5,164 bases of DNA from Benthicola sp964195715. Its GTDB lineage: Bacteria > Gemmatimonadota > Gemmatimonadetes > Palauibacterales > Palauibacteraceae. Each line of letters begins with the position of its first letter. Position 1 is the first letter of the stretch. Positions 1 to 5,164 of the stretch are shown in pieces. Made by a program: the position numbers and the translations under genes. The stretch lies in the NCBI GenBank assembly GCA_964195715.1, contig CAXMRU010000198.1, positions 1 to 5,164 of the forward strand, written 5' to 3'. The notes under the pieces are model-generated. The model was not told where the DNA came from and did no database searches. It was given only the letters and a program-made list of their open reading frames with translations.

Positions 1-835
1 GGAGGAGGTGCGCAAGCTCGACGAGTACGCTCATGACGTCATGTTCAACGCGATGGACCACAACGGCCAGCTCTGCGTGATGGCCTCAGAGGAGGAAGAG
101 GGGCTGATCCAGATTCCGGCCAAGTTCCCGACGGGCGACTACGTGCTCCTGTTCGATCCGCTCGACGGCAGCTCCAACATCGACGCCAACATCTCCATAG
201 GCACGATCTTCTCGATCCACCGTCGCATCACCGAAGGCCGGGACGGGACGCTCGAGGACTGCCTGCAGCCCGGTTATCGGCAGGTGGCGGCCGGGTACGT
301 GATGTACGGCTCCTCCACGGTCATGGTTTACACGACCGGTCAGGGCGTGACCGGGTTCACGCTTGATCCGTCGATCGGGGAGTTTCTGCTCTCGCACCGG
401 GAGATCCGGCTTCCCGAGCCGGGGAAGAGGATCTACAGCAGCAACGAGGGCAACTACGCGCGGTGGAGCGAGGGGCAGAAGGCGCTCGTGGACCACTTCC
501 GGGGCGACGACGGCAACGGCGGCGACTTTTCCCACCGGTATGTGGGTTCCCTGGTGGCGGACTTCCACCGCACGCTGCTGTATGGTGGGATCTTCATGTA
601 TCCGGCCGATCGCAAGAGCCCGCGCGGCAAGCTCCGCCTGCTGTACGAGGCCGCGCCACTCGCCATGATCTGCGAGCAGGCAGGGGGGAGGGCCACCGAC
701 GGCGTGCGGGACATCTCGTCGATCCAGCCCACGGCGCTGCACGAGCGCACTCCGCTCTACATGGGAAACCGGGCCTGGGTGGATCTCGCCGCCGAGTACC
801 TCTCTCTGGAGAAGGAGGCGTCGGCCGCCGACTGA
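1..835 (+). CDS. fbp: Fructose-1,6-bisphosphatase class I, 5'-truncated by window edge
   Basis: This enzyme hydrolyses fructose 1,6-bisphosphate to fructose 6-phosphate and phosphate in the cytoplasm, the committed step of gluconeogenesis (also used in the Calvin cycle). The frame is open from base 2, so the GTG at base 8 is an internal valine and the true start lies outside. By comparison with the E. coli protein, about 60 N-terminal residues are missing. Counting from the codon at base 8 as residue 1, visible family motifs are the acidic metal-site run SEEEE (27-31), the metal-binding signature DPLDGSSNID (50-59), QVAAGYVMYGSST (92-104), NEGNY (146-150), RYVGSLVADFHR (177-188, sugar-phosphate/subunit contact) and GKLRLLYE (207-214), whose final Glu is the conserved metal ligand. 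The C-terminus ends near the usual family position, with stop TGA at 833-835. No frameshift or missing key residue is seen in the visible part. It converges on the receptor gene. Identification is from remembered family motifs and is very secure; regulation cannot be judged without the 5' end. Confidence 0.97.
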   Translation, partial: EEVRKLDEYAHDVMFNAMDHNGQLCVMASEEEEGLIQIPAKFPTGDYVLLFDPLDGSSNIDANISIGTIFSIHRRITEGRDGTLEDCLQPGYRQVAAGYVMYGSSTVMVYTTGQGVTGFTLDPSIGEFLLSHREIRLPEPGKRIYSSNEGNYARWSEGQKALVDHFRGDDGNGGDFSHRYVGSLVADFHRTLLYGGIFMYPADRKSPRGKLRLLYEAAPLAMICEQAGGRATDGVRDISSIQPTALHERTPLYMGNRAWVDLAAEYLSLEKEASAAD

Positions 836-862
836 CCGGCCCGCTGCATCAGTACCACGAAG

Positions 863-893
863 AAGCCCCCGCTCTCTTTGAGAACGGGGGCTT
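863..893. terminator. Probable bidirectional intrinsic terminator between convergent genes
   Basis: A perfect 9-bp stem, AAGCCCCCG (863-871) with CGGGGGCTT (885-893), encloses an inner 4-bp stem TCTC (873-876) / GAGA (880-883) closed by a TTT loop. One C/A mismatch separates the two stems, giving one long hairpin. It starts 27 bases after the fbp stop and lies 40 bases beyond the receptor stop. On the + strand the 3' side runs into CTTTCCTC, and on the - strand into CTTCTTCGT. Both are only moderately T-rich, so termination is likely but not certain in each direction. Confidence 0.8.
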
Positions 894-904
894 TCCTCAT
901 CGGG

Positions 905-924
905 GTCCCGGATCCTGCCGGGAC
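905..924. terminator. Second hairpin just after the receptor stop codon
   Basis: This is a perfect 7-bp inverted repeat, GTCCCGG (905-911) and CCGGGAC (918-924), with a 6-base loop. On the minus strand it begins 9 bases after the receptor TAG codon (934-936). It is followed there by CCCGATGAGG rather than a T-run, so alone it is not a classical intrinsic terminator. It could protect the 3' end of the receptor mRNA, or act with the stronger hairpin at 863-893. On the + strand it is followed by GCGGTTTAG, also only weakly T-rich. The repeat is seen directly; its role is inference. Confidence 0.45.
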
Positions 925-933
925 GCGGTTTAG

Positions 934-3900
934 CTAGAAGACGTAGCGCAGGCCGAGCTGGAACGCGCTGCGCGACGCGTTGGTGAAGATGTCGTACGGA
1001 TCGACCTTGCCGTCGCCGTTCGAGTCGGTCGTCGAGCCTTCGTAGCTGAAGATCATCCGGCCCGTAGCGACGTCGCCCTCGCGTCCCCGGTACCGGATGA
1101 CGGTCACGCCGCGATCGATGTCCGAGGTCCGGTAGGTCTTGTTCTGGAACACGTTGAACCAGTCGAAGACGAAGTCGAAGTGTCCCGGACCGAGGGAACC
1201 GAACCGCAGCACTCCCCGGAGGTCGAACCGGTTCGTCCACGGGTTGCGGCAGGTGTTCCGCTTCATCAGCGAGCCGGCCTGCGAGCTCAGACACTCGTTG
1301 TCGTCGAGCAGCTGTTGGAAGTTCTGGCCGTCGGCGGGGTCCCTCCACAGGTACTCATTGGCGTTATTGGGGATGTAGATGAGGTCGTTGTCCCGGCTGA
1401 TCCCCTGCCCGCGGTATCCGTCACCGTTCAAGTCGCCGCGCGCGATGTACGAGTACGCGTTCCCCGACTGTCCGAAGTACTGGGGCGTGACCTCGAGCTG
1501 GATGTTGCGACCCAGGTCCGCCAGGAAGGTGGCCGACAGCACGAACCGGTGCGGGCGCTCGAACGTGGAGTTGGTGAGCTCGGGATCGTTTGGGTTGCCC
1601 CGGATCGGGTTCCGGCCGTAGTTCGACGTCGCCTGGCTGGAGAACAGGCCCTGCGTGTCGTCCACGTCCGCGAACGTGTAGCCGGCCCTCAGCCCCAGCC
1701 AATCGCTCATCTGGCGGTTCACCTCGAACGTCAGGACGAGCGACCGGTTGTCGTTCTGATTCTTCACCCGGACGACCTGGGCAAACTCCTCGCTCACGCG
1801 CTGCGGAGCGAACGCGTCGTCCCGCGTGCTCGCCGTCGGCGTGCCGAACAGGGGCCGGTTGCCCTGTGTCGGATCGGTCCCGATCTGCTCGGACGGGATG
1901 TTGATGTCCTCGAAGAAGAGCTGCTGCACGGCCTTCGTGTACAGCACCTCGGCCGTGACGACGAAGCCCTTCGGCAGCACCTGATCGACCCCGATGTTGA
2001 ACTTACCCTCGAGCGGCATGCGGGTGTTGGGGTCCCAGATGTTGACCACGGGCGTACCTGCGTCAGCGGCCGTCGTGCCATCCGTGCATTGTTGCGGGGA
2101 GCTGCCGGGATAGTTCGACCGGTTGAACGCCGGAGCGTTCGCGGTGTCGCAGAACAGCTTCACCTGCTGGCCGCCGGTGTTGGTGTAGATGTTCGCAAGC
2201 CATACGTACGGGGGGCGGCCCGCGAACAGACCGGCGCCTCCGCGGATCTGGGTCATCTTCTCTCCGCCCGACTGCCAGTTGAAGCCGACGCGGGGCTGCC
2301 ACAGGATGTTGCCCGACGGCGTTTCCGCCGTGCTGACCCCGAACTCCTGCTCGAACAGCGGGTTCGCCACGGGGTTGTCGGCCATGATCGGGATATCCAC
2401 CCGGAGGCCGAGCTGCAGGGTCCAGTTCTGGTTGATCGCCCACTCGTCCTGGGCGTAGAAGCCGGGCTGCCACACACCGAATTTGGCCGCCGCATCGGTC
2501 ACCGCCGGATTGAGCGTGTTGACCTCGTACGCTCCGACTACCCCGTTCTCGAGGTCGGCGAGGTTGTCGTACTGGTAGACGCCGATCGAGGCGGGGAAGA
2601 ACACGTTATCGAACTTGAAATACTCGACGTTGGCGCCGAACGTCATCCGGTGGGAGCCGAACGACCGGGAGAGGTTGTCGGTGAGCTGGACGAAGTCCTG
2701 GTCCAGCGCGTTGGCCTGCGAGAACTCCTCCGCCCCGATCACCAGGGTGGAGTTACCAAACTCAGGATCGCTGGTGTCGACCTCGATCTGCGCGTAGTCC
2801 ACGAGCGGGTCGCGGAGGTCGCGGACGATCCCCCAGTTGAACAGGAGCTCGTTGCTCCAGGCCCCGCCGATCGTCGAGAACAGCTGCGCGACCAGCGTGT
2901 TCGTCGTGTTCGTGAAGTCCTGACCTGTCGATGTGTAACCATAGCCGAAGGAGCCACGTCCGGGCGACCGGTCGGCTCGGTTCCTGGCGTAGTTGTCCCG
3001 AACCACGAGCCGATGGTTGTCCCCGAGCTGGAAGTCGAGCCGCGCGAACAGATTGGTGCGTGGGTTCGCCAGCGTGACGTTGGCGGTCGTGCCGACTTCA
3101 TCCTCCGAGACGCCGTACGTATCGCCCATGATGTCGATCAGGCGCTGCGCCGAGTCCGGGTGGATGCCGCGGTCGATCGCGCCCGGCTGAGTCGGCGATC
3201 CGCCCGGCTCGAAGCCCAGACCCGGCGGGGGGCCATCGAACTTCTGGAACTCACCGCCCACGAAGTAGTGAATCTTGTCTCTCTGGATCGGGCCGCCGAG
3301 CGTGAAACCGAATTGCGAGTTGTTGAACTCGCTCTTCGGGATCGTCTCGTCGCTAACCGTCAGACCCGACTGGAATCCCTCGTTGGTGTGGAACCCGAAC
3401 ACCGATCCCGACGTCTTGTTGGTGCCCGACTTGGTGATCGCATTCATCAGGCCGCCGCTGAAGCCCGAGTAGCGGACATCGTACGGCGCGGTCAGGACCT
3501 GGAACTCCTTGACCACCTCGAGCGAGACCGACTTCCCGTTGACCTGCCCGCCGGGGATGCCGCTGTCGGCGAGCCCGAACACGTCGTTGTTGACCGCGCC
3601 GTCGATCTGGATATTGTTGTACCGGTTGTTCTGACCGGCTATGCTCGGCCCGCCCGACGTGACCGAGACCCGCGAGTCGAGCAGCGCGAAGCCGGTGATA
3701 TCGCGGCTGATGGTCGGCTGGTTCTGGATCTCGGCCGCTTCGATCGTGGTCGAAGTACCGGTCCGCGACGGGCTGAGCAACGGATTCGACTCCGCCACCA
3801 CCACGAGCGCGTCCAGCTCCACGGCGGATTCCGTGAGGATGAAGCTGGCACCCTCCGTTCGGCCAAGCGTGAGGATGAGCCCCGTCCGCTGCTCGGTACG

Positions 3901-4176
3901 GTAGCCGATCAGGGATACGTCGACCGTGTAGGGACCACCAGGCAGGACGTGGCCCACGAAGTAGCGTCCCGCCTCGTTGGTGATCGTCGTGGACGACGTT
4001 CCCGTTTCGGTGTTGGTGACCGTCACTTGCGCTCCGACCAGTGCCTGGCCCGCCTGGTCCAGAACGGATCCGCCAAGCGCAGACGTGGTCACGCCCTGCG
4101 CGGCGGCCGTGGAGGCGAACGCGAGCAGGCCGACGGCCACGATGGCCAGGTTCCGGACAAACAACCGAAGTTTCAT
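934..4176 (-). CDS. TonB-dependent receptor, Oar-like outer-membrane protein with carboxypeptidase-regulatory-like domain
   Basis: This is a complete 1080-residue exported outer-membrane protein, probably a TonB-dependent channel or surface protein; its substrate is unknown. Residues 1-26 form a Sec signal peptide (basic MKLRLFVR, hydrophobic core, STAAA before Q27). Residues ~32-115 look like a carboxypeptidase-regulatory-like beta-sandwich (GGSVLDQAGQALVGAQVTV, then GYRTEQRTG). A possible TonB-box-like segment is LDALVVVAE (121-129). The plug spans ~135-255, with YNNIQIDGAVNNDVFG (186-201) and APYDVRYSGFSGGLMNAITK (230-249), motifs typical of Oar-like receptors. The remainder is an aromatic-rich beta-barrel ending LGLRYVF, with the terminal Phe expected for BAM-assembled barrels. 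Its only four cysteines form two local pairs (676/697 and 962/976). Acidic loops DLNGDG (915-920) and DSNGDGKVDPYD (1051-1062) resemble calcium-binding loops. The start at 4176 is chosen for its adjacent GAGGAG site and signal peptide; the frame stays open to 4371. No SusD-like partner is adjacent. Length fits Oar-like proteins (about 1000-1100 residues). The family call is secure; the substrate is not. Confidence 0.93.
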   Translation of the reverse strand: MKLRLFVRNLAIVAVGLLAFASTAAAQGVTTSALGGSVLDQAGQALVGAQVTVTNTETGTSSTTITNEAGRYFVGHVLPGGPYTVDVSLIGYRTEQRTGLILTLGRTEGASFILTESAVELDALVVVAESNPLLSPSRTGTSTTIEAAEIQNQPTISRDITGFALLDSRVSVTSGGPSIAGQNNRYNNIQIDGAVNNDVFGLADSGIPGGQVNGKSVSLEVVKEFQVLTAPYDVRYSGFSGGLMNAITKSGTNKTSGSVFGFHTNEGFQSGLTVSDETIPKSEFNNSQFGFTLGGPIQRDKIHYFVGGEFQKFDGPPPGLGFEPGGSPTQPGAIDRGIHPDSAQRLIDIMGDTYGVSEDEVGTTANVTLANPRTNLFARLDFQLGDNHRLVVRDNYARNRADRSPGRGSFGYGYTSTGQDFTNTTNTLVAQLFSTIGGAWSNELLFNWGIVRDLRDPLVDYAQIEVDTSDPEFGNSTLVIGAEEFSQANALDQDFVQLTDNLSRSFGSHRMTFGANVEYFKFDNVFFPASIGVYQYDNLADLENGVVGAYEVNTLNPAVTDAAAKFGVWQPGFYAQDEWAINQNWTLQLGLRVDIPIMADNPVANPLFEQEFGVSTAETPSGNILWQPRVGFNWQSGGEKMTQIRGGAGLFAGRPPYVWLANIYTNTGGQQVKLFCDTANAPAFNRSNYPGSSPQQCTDGTTAADAGTPVVNIWDPNTRMPLEGKFNIGVDQVLPKGFVVTAEVLYTKAVQQLFFEDINIPSEQIGTDPTQGNRPLFGTPTASTRDDAFAPQRVSEEFAQVVRVKNQNDNRSLVLTFEVNRQMSDWLGLRAGYTFADVDDTQGLFSSQATSNYGRNPIRGNPNDPELTNSTFERPHRFVLSATFLADLGRNIQLEVTPQYFGQSGNAYSYIARGDLNGDGYRGQGISRDNDLIYIPNNANEYLWRDPADGQNFQQLLDDNECLSSQAGSLMKRNTCRNPWTNRFDLRGVLRFGSLGPGHFDFVFDWFNVFQNKTYRTSDIDRGVTVIRYRGREGDVATGRMIFSYEGSTTDSNGDGKVDPYDIFTNASRSAFQLGLRYVF

Positions 4177-4182
4177 GAACGA

Positions 4183-4188
4183 CTCCTC
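4183..4188 (-). promoter_or_regulatory. Ribosome binding site of the receptor gene
   Basis: On the minus strand the sequence reads GAGGAG, followed by six bases and then ATG at 4176-4174. This strong Shine-Dalgarno match decides the start in favour of MKLRLF, which begins directly with a signal peptide. The in-frame ATG 45 bases upstream (4221-4219) has no comparable purine-rich site. Confidence 0.85.
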
Positions 4189-4373
4189 GTTGGTGGGTAG
4201 GTTAGGAGTGCGATCGGGCATATGGCTCTTGCCGGGCGTTGAGCGGAGAATAGGGGATGCGGGAAGGCCCGGCACTTTCCACAAGGGAACGAGCTTGCAA
4301 CGACGCACGTGGCTGCAGCGCACACGCGGGAATATGAGCGAACAGGGAGAACTCTGTCTCGACGCGGACATGC

Positions 4374-4402
4374 ATTATCTGCCTGTTGAGTTTCCGCAAA
4401 CG
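4374..4402 (-). promoter_or_regulatory. Candidate promoter of the receptor gene (proximal)
   Basis: On the minus strand a GATAAT hexamer (4379-4374) matches the sigma-70 -10 consensus at five of six positions, inside the A+T-richer island. Upstream of it no good -35 box is present: CGTTTG lies at 17-base spacing, and TTGCGG fits better but at only 14 bases. Transcription would start near 4367, leaving a leader of about 190 bases. The -10 match is seen; promoter activity is inference, and the sigma-factor preferences of this organism are unknown. Confidence 0.3.
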
Positions 4403-4410
4403 ATAGAGTA

Positions 4411-4431
4411 CAGTAAACTGATACCAGTATC
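4411..4431. repeat. Two abutting small inverted repeats, possible operator
   Basis: CAGTAAACTG (4411-4420; arms CAGT/ACTG, 2-base centre) abuts GATACCAGTATC (4420-4431; arms GATAC/GTATC, 2-base centre), sharing one G. The element CAGT recurs in both. These lie in the A+T-richer part of the leader, between the two candidate promoters, where a regulator could act. The arms are short enough to arise by chance, and no known regulator's site was recognised. Confidence 0.3.
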
Positions 4432-4454
4432 CCGGGGCCTCCGCAAGGGTGCAA
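4426..4454 (-). promoter_or_regulatory. Alternative candidate promoter (distal), -10 overlapping a palindrome
   Basis: On the minus strand TTGCAC (4454-4449) and GATACT (4431-4426) are spaced by 17 bases. They match the sigma-70 consensus at three and four of six positions respectively. The -10-like box is the left arm of the GATACTGGTATC inverted repeat, an arrangement that would suit repression by a dimeric regulator. Both hexamers are weak, so this is only a candidate. Confidence 0.22.
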
Positions 4455-4500
4455 CGATCCATTCTGGTTTGCTTTAGCCATGGTCGCGCGTGGACGTCAG

Positions 4501-5164
4501 TCACTCCGCGAGGTTGCCGATCGCTCCCTCCACCTCCGAGATCAACGCCTGCTTCTCGCCCCACGGCAGGAACGCGCTGCGGAACCCGTTCAGAACGATG
4601 TCGACAAGCTCGGCTCGCGTGAACCCGAGATGGGCCGCCGCGCGCACGTACTCTTCGGTCATCGTGGTGCCGCTCATCAGGCGGTTGTCCGTGTGCAGGC
4701 TGACCAGGAGGCCGTCGTCGAAGTATCCGCGCACCGGATGCGTCTCGAAACTCTCGACCGCGTGCGTCTGGACGTTGCTCGTGAGGCAGACCTCGATCGT
4801 GATCCGGTGGTCGTTCACGTACGCGAGCAGGGAGGGGTCCTCGAACAGGCGCGTCCCGTGGCCGATCCGATGGGCGCCGCAGCCGTGCAGCGCCTCCGCG
4901 ATCGACTCCGCACCCGCGGCCTCGCCGGCGTGGATCGTGATATTCAGGTTGGCTTCGCGGGCGATTCGAAACGCCGCGGCGTGCTCGGTCGCCGGATTCC
5001 CGGCCTCGCCGCCCGCCAGGTCGAACGCCACGACACCGCGGTCCTTGAAGGCCACCGCGAGCTCGGCCAGGCGTACCGACGTTTCGGGAGGCAGGTTGCG
5101 GATGCCGCAGATGATGAGGCCGGCCTTCACGCCCAGTTCGGCCTCTGCCCGCCTGACTCCGCGA
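4501..5164 (-). CDS. add: Adenosine deaminase, N-terminus cut by window edge
   Basis: This cytoplasmic zinc enzyme of purine salvage converts adenosine (and usually deoxyadenosine) to inosine and ammonia. The frame is open to the right edge: GVRRAEAELG precedes the codon at 5130, which is an internal GTG valine and not the start. About 220 residues are visible, so roughly 120, including the first zinc-binding HxH, are outside. Counting from the valine at 5130 as residue 1, HAGE (67-70) carries a zinc His and the catalytic Glu. RIGHG (88-92) gives the catalytic His, and CLTSNVQT (115-122) follows. HTDNRLMS (146-153) supplies the final zinc Asp (148), but Asn replaces the second Asp of the textbook TDD motif. 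TDNRLMS is, from memory, the normal form in one bacterial subgroup, so this alone does not suggest inactivity. The hydrophobic ending NGFRSAFLPWGEK is also typical of that subgroup. Stop TGA is at 4503-4501. An adenine or related deaminase is less likely given the CLTSN and GHG context. Confidence 0.94.
   Translation of the reverse strand, partial: RGVRRAEAELGVKAGLIICGIRNLPPETSVRLAELAVAFKDRGVVAFDLAGGEAGNPATEHAAAFRIAREANLNITIHAGEAAGAESIAEALHGCGAHRIGHGTRLFEDPSLLAYVNDHRITIEVCLTSNVQTHAVESFETHPVRGYFDDGLLVSLHTDNRLMSGTTMTEEYVRAAAHLGFTRAELVDIVLNGFRSAFLPWGEKQALISEVEGAIGNLAE

Larger units (their letters stand above)
4177..4500 (-). other. Non-coding leader/promoter region between adenosine deaminase and receptor genes
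   Basis: This 324-base gap separates two genes read in the same (minus) direction. No credible gene is seen in either strand: open frames here are short or run out of the flanking genes and lack family-like sequence. The part at about 4371-4431 is visibly richer in A+T than the rest of the window, as expected of a promoter. It holds small inverted repeats and two weak promoter-like pairs. No clear G+C-rich hairpin followed by a T-run was found just downstream of the deaminase stop, so readthrough into the receptor cannot be excluded. If transcription starts in the A+T-rich island, the receptor mRNA would have a leader of roughly 190-250 bases. No riboswitch class was recognised. Confidence 0.7.

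Noticed and set aside
8..10. GTG at base 8 as the start of fructose-bisphosphatase
   Set aside because: The frame stays open to the window edge, and alignment by motif shows about 60 family residues missing upstream; this GTG codes for an internal valine.
86..1348. 420-codon open frame on the - strand across fbp and the receptor 3' end
   Set aside because: It spans the convergent spacer and runs antisense to most of the visible fbp sequence; its Arg/Pro/Val-rich composition is typical of a shadow frame in G+C-rich DNA.
1180..4200. Very long open frame (about 1006 codons) on the + strand opposite the receptor gene
   Set aside because: It is explained by strong third-position G/C bias in the receptor gene, which removes antisense stop codons. 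The product is rich in Arg, Val, Glu and Leu with no domain, signal peptide or family-like motif, while the opposite strand encodes an unmistakable receptor.
4177..4371. 65-codon N-terminal extension of the receptor frame
   Set aside because: The extension has no signal peptide or family similarity. It crosses the promoter-like region and lacks a good ribosome site, whereas the ATG at 4176 has GAGGAG six bases upstream and begins a Sec signal peptide.
4393..4446. Two copies of the 7-base word TCCGCAA (4393-4399 and 4440-4446)
   Set aside because: The word is short and the 47-base spacing matches no known site; two copies are expected by chance often enough that no regulatory role is claimed.
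4202..4564. 120-codon minus-strand frame (and a 102-codon one at 4173-4481) in the leader region
   Set aside because: These overlap the deaminase 3' end or the receptor 5' end, have no recognisable motifs and irregular composition, and no convincing ribosome site was seen; they are most likely chance open frames.
5128..5130. GTG at 5130 as the start of the deaminase
   Set aside because: The frame continues to the right edge with family-like sequence, and the essential N-terminal zinc HxH region would be missing if translation began here.
1..5164. tRNA, rRNA, CRISPR array, insertion sequence or phage feature
   Set aside because: No cloverleaf-like segment, spaced repeats, transposase motifs or terminal inverted repeats were seen; coding genes fill nearly all of the window.

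Overview
The window is an ordinary-looking chromosomal stretch from a high-GC, Gram-negative (diderm) bacterium. By eye it is well above 60% G+C, with a strong G/C preference at third codon positions. The long outer-membrane receptor has a carboxypeptidase-regulatory-like N-terminal domain and is of the Oar-like type. The adenosine deaminase belongs to the subgroup with 'CLTSNVQT' and 'TDNRLMS' motifs. Together these fit Gemmatimonadota or a related phylum, but that placement is an inference from protein style, not a measured result.

Layout: bases 1-835 (+) hold the C-terminal four fifths or so of a class I fructose-1,6-bisphosphatase, cut by the left edge. A 98-base convergent spacer (836-933) carries two hairpins; the stronger is a good candidate for a bidirectional terminator. 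Bases 934-4176 (-) encode a complete 1080-residue exported TonB-dependent receptor / Oar-like outer-membrane protein: Sec signal peptide, carboxypeptidase-regulatory-like domain, plug, and a large beta-barrel ending in phenylalanine. Bases 4177-4500 are a 324-base non-coding leader/promoter region with an A+T-richer island, small inverted repeats and two weak promoter candidates. Bases 4501-5164 (-) hold the C-terminal two thirds or so of an adenosine deaminase, cut by the right edge.

The three genes do not form an obvious pathway: central carbon metabolism (gluconeogenesis), outer-membrane uptake or surface function, and purine salvage. The receptor lies in the same direction as and downstream of the deaminase, but 324 bases apart with its own candidate promoter region, so it is most likely its own transcription unit. 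No SusD-like partner, TonB/ExbBD gene, RNA gene, mobile element or CRISPR array is visible. I did not find a convincing new biological system. The points worth a second look are calcium-loop-like and cysteine-pair features in the receptor, its long and possibly regulated leader, and the convergent double-hairpin spacer.
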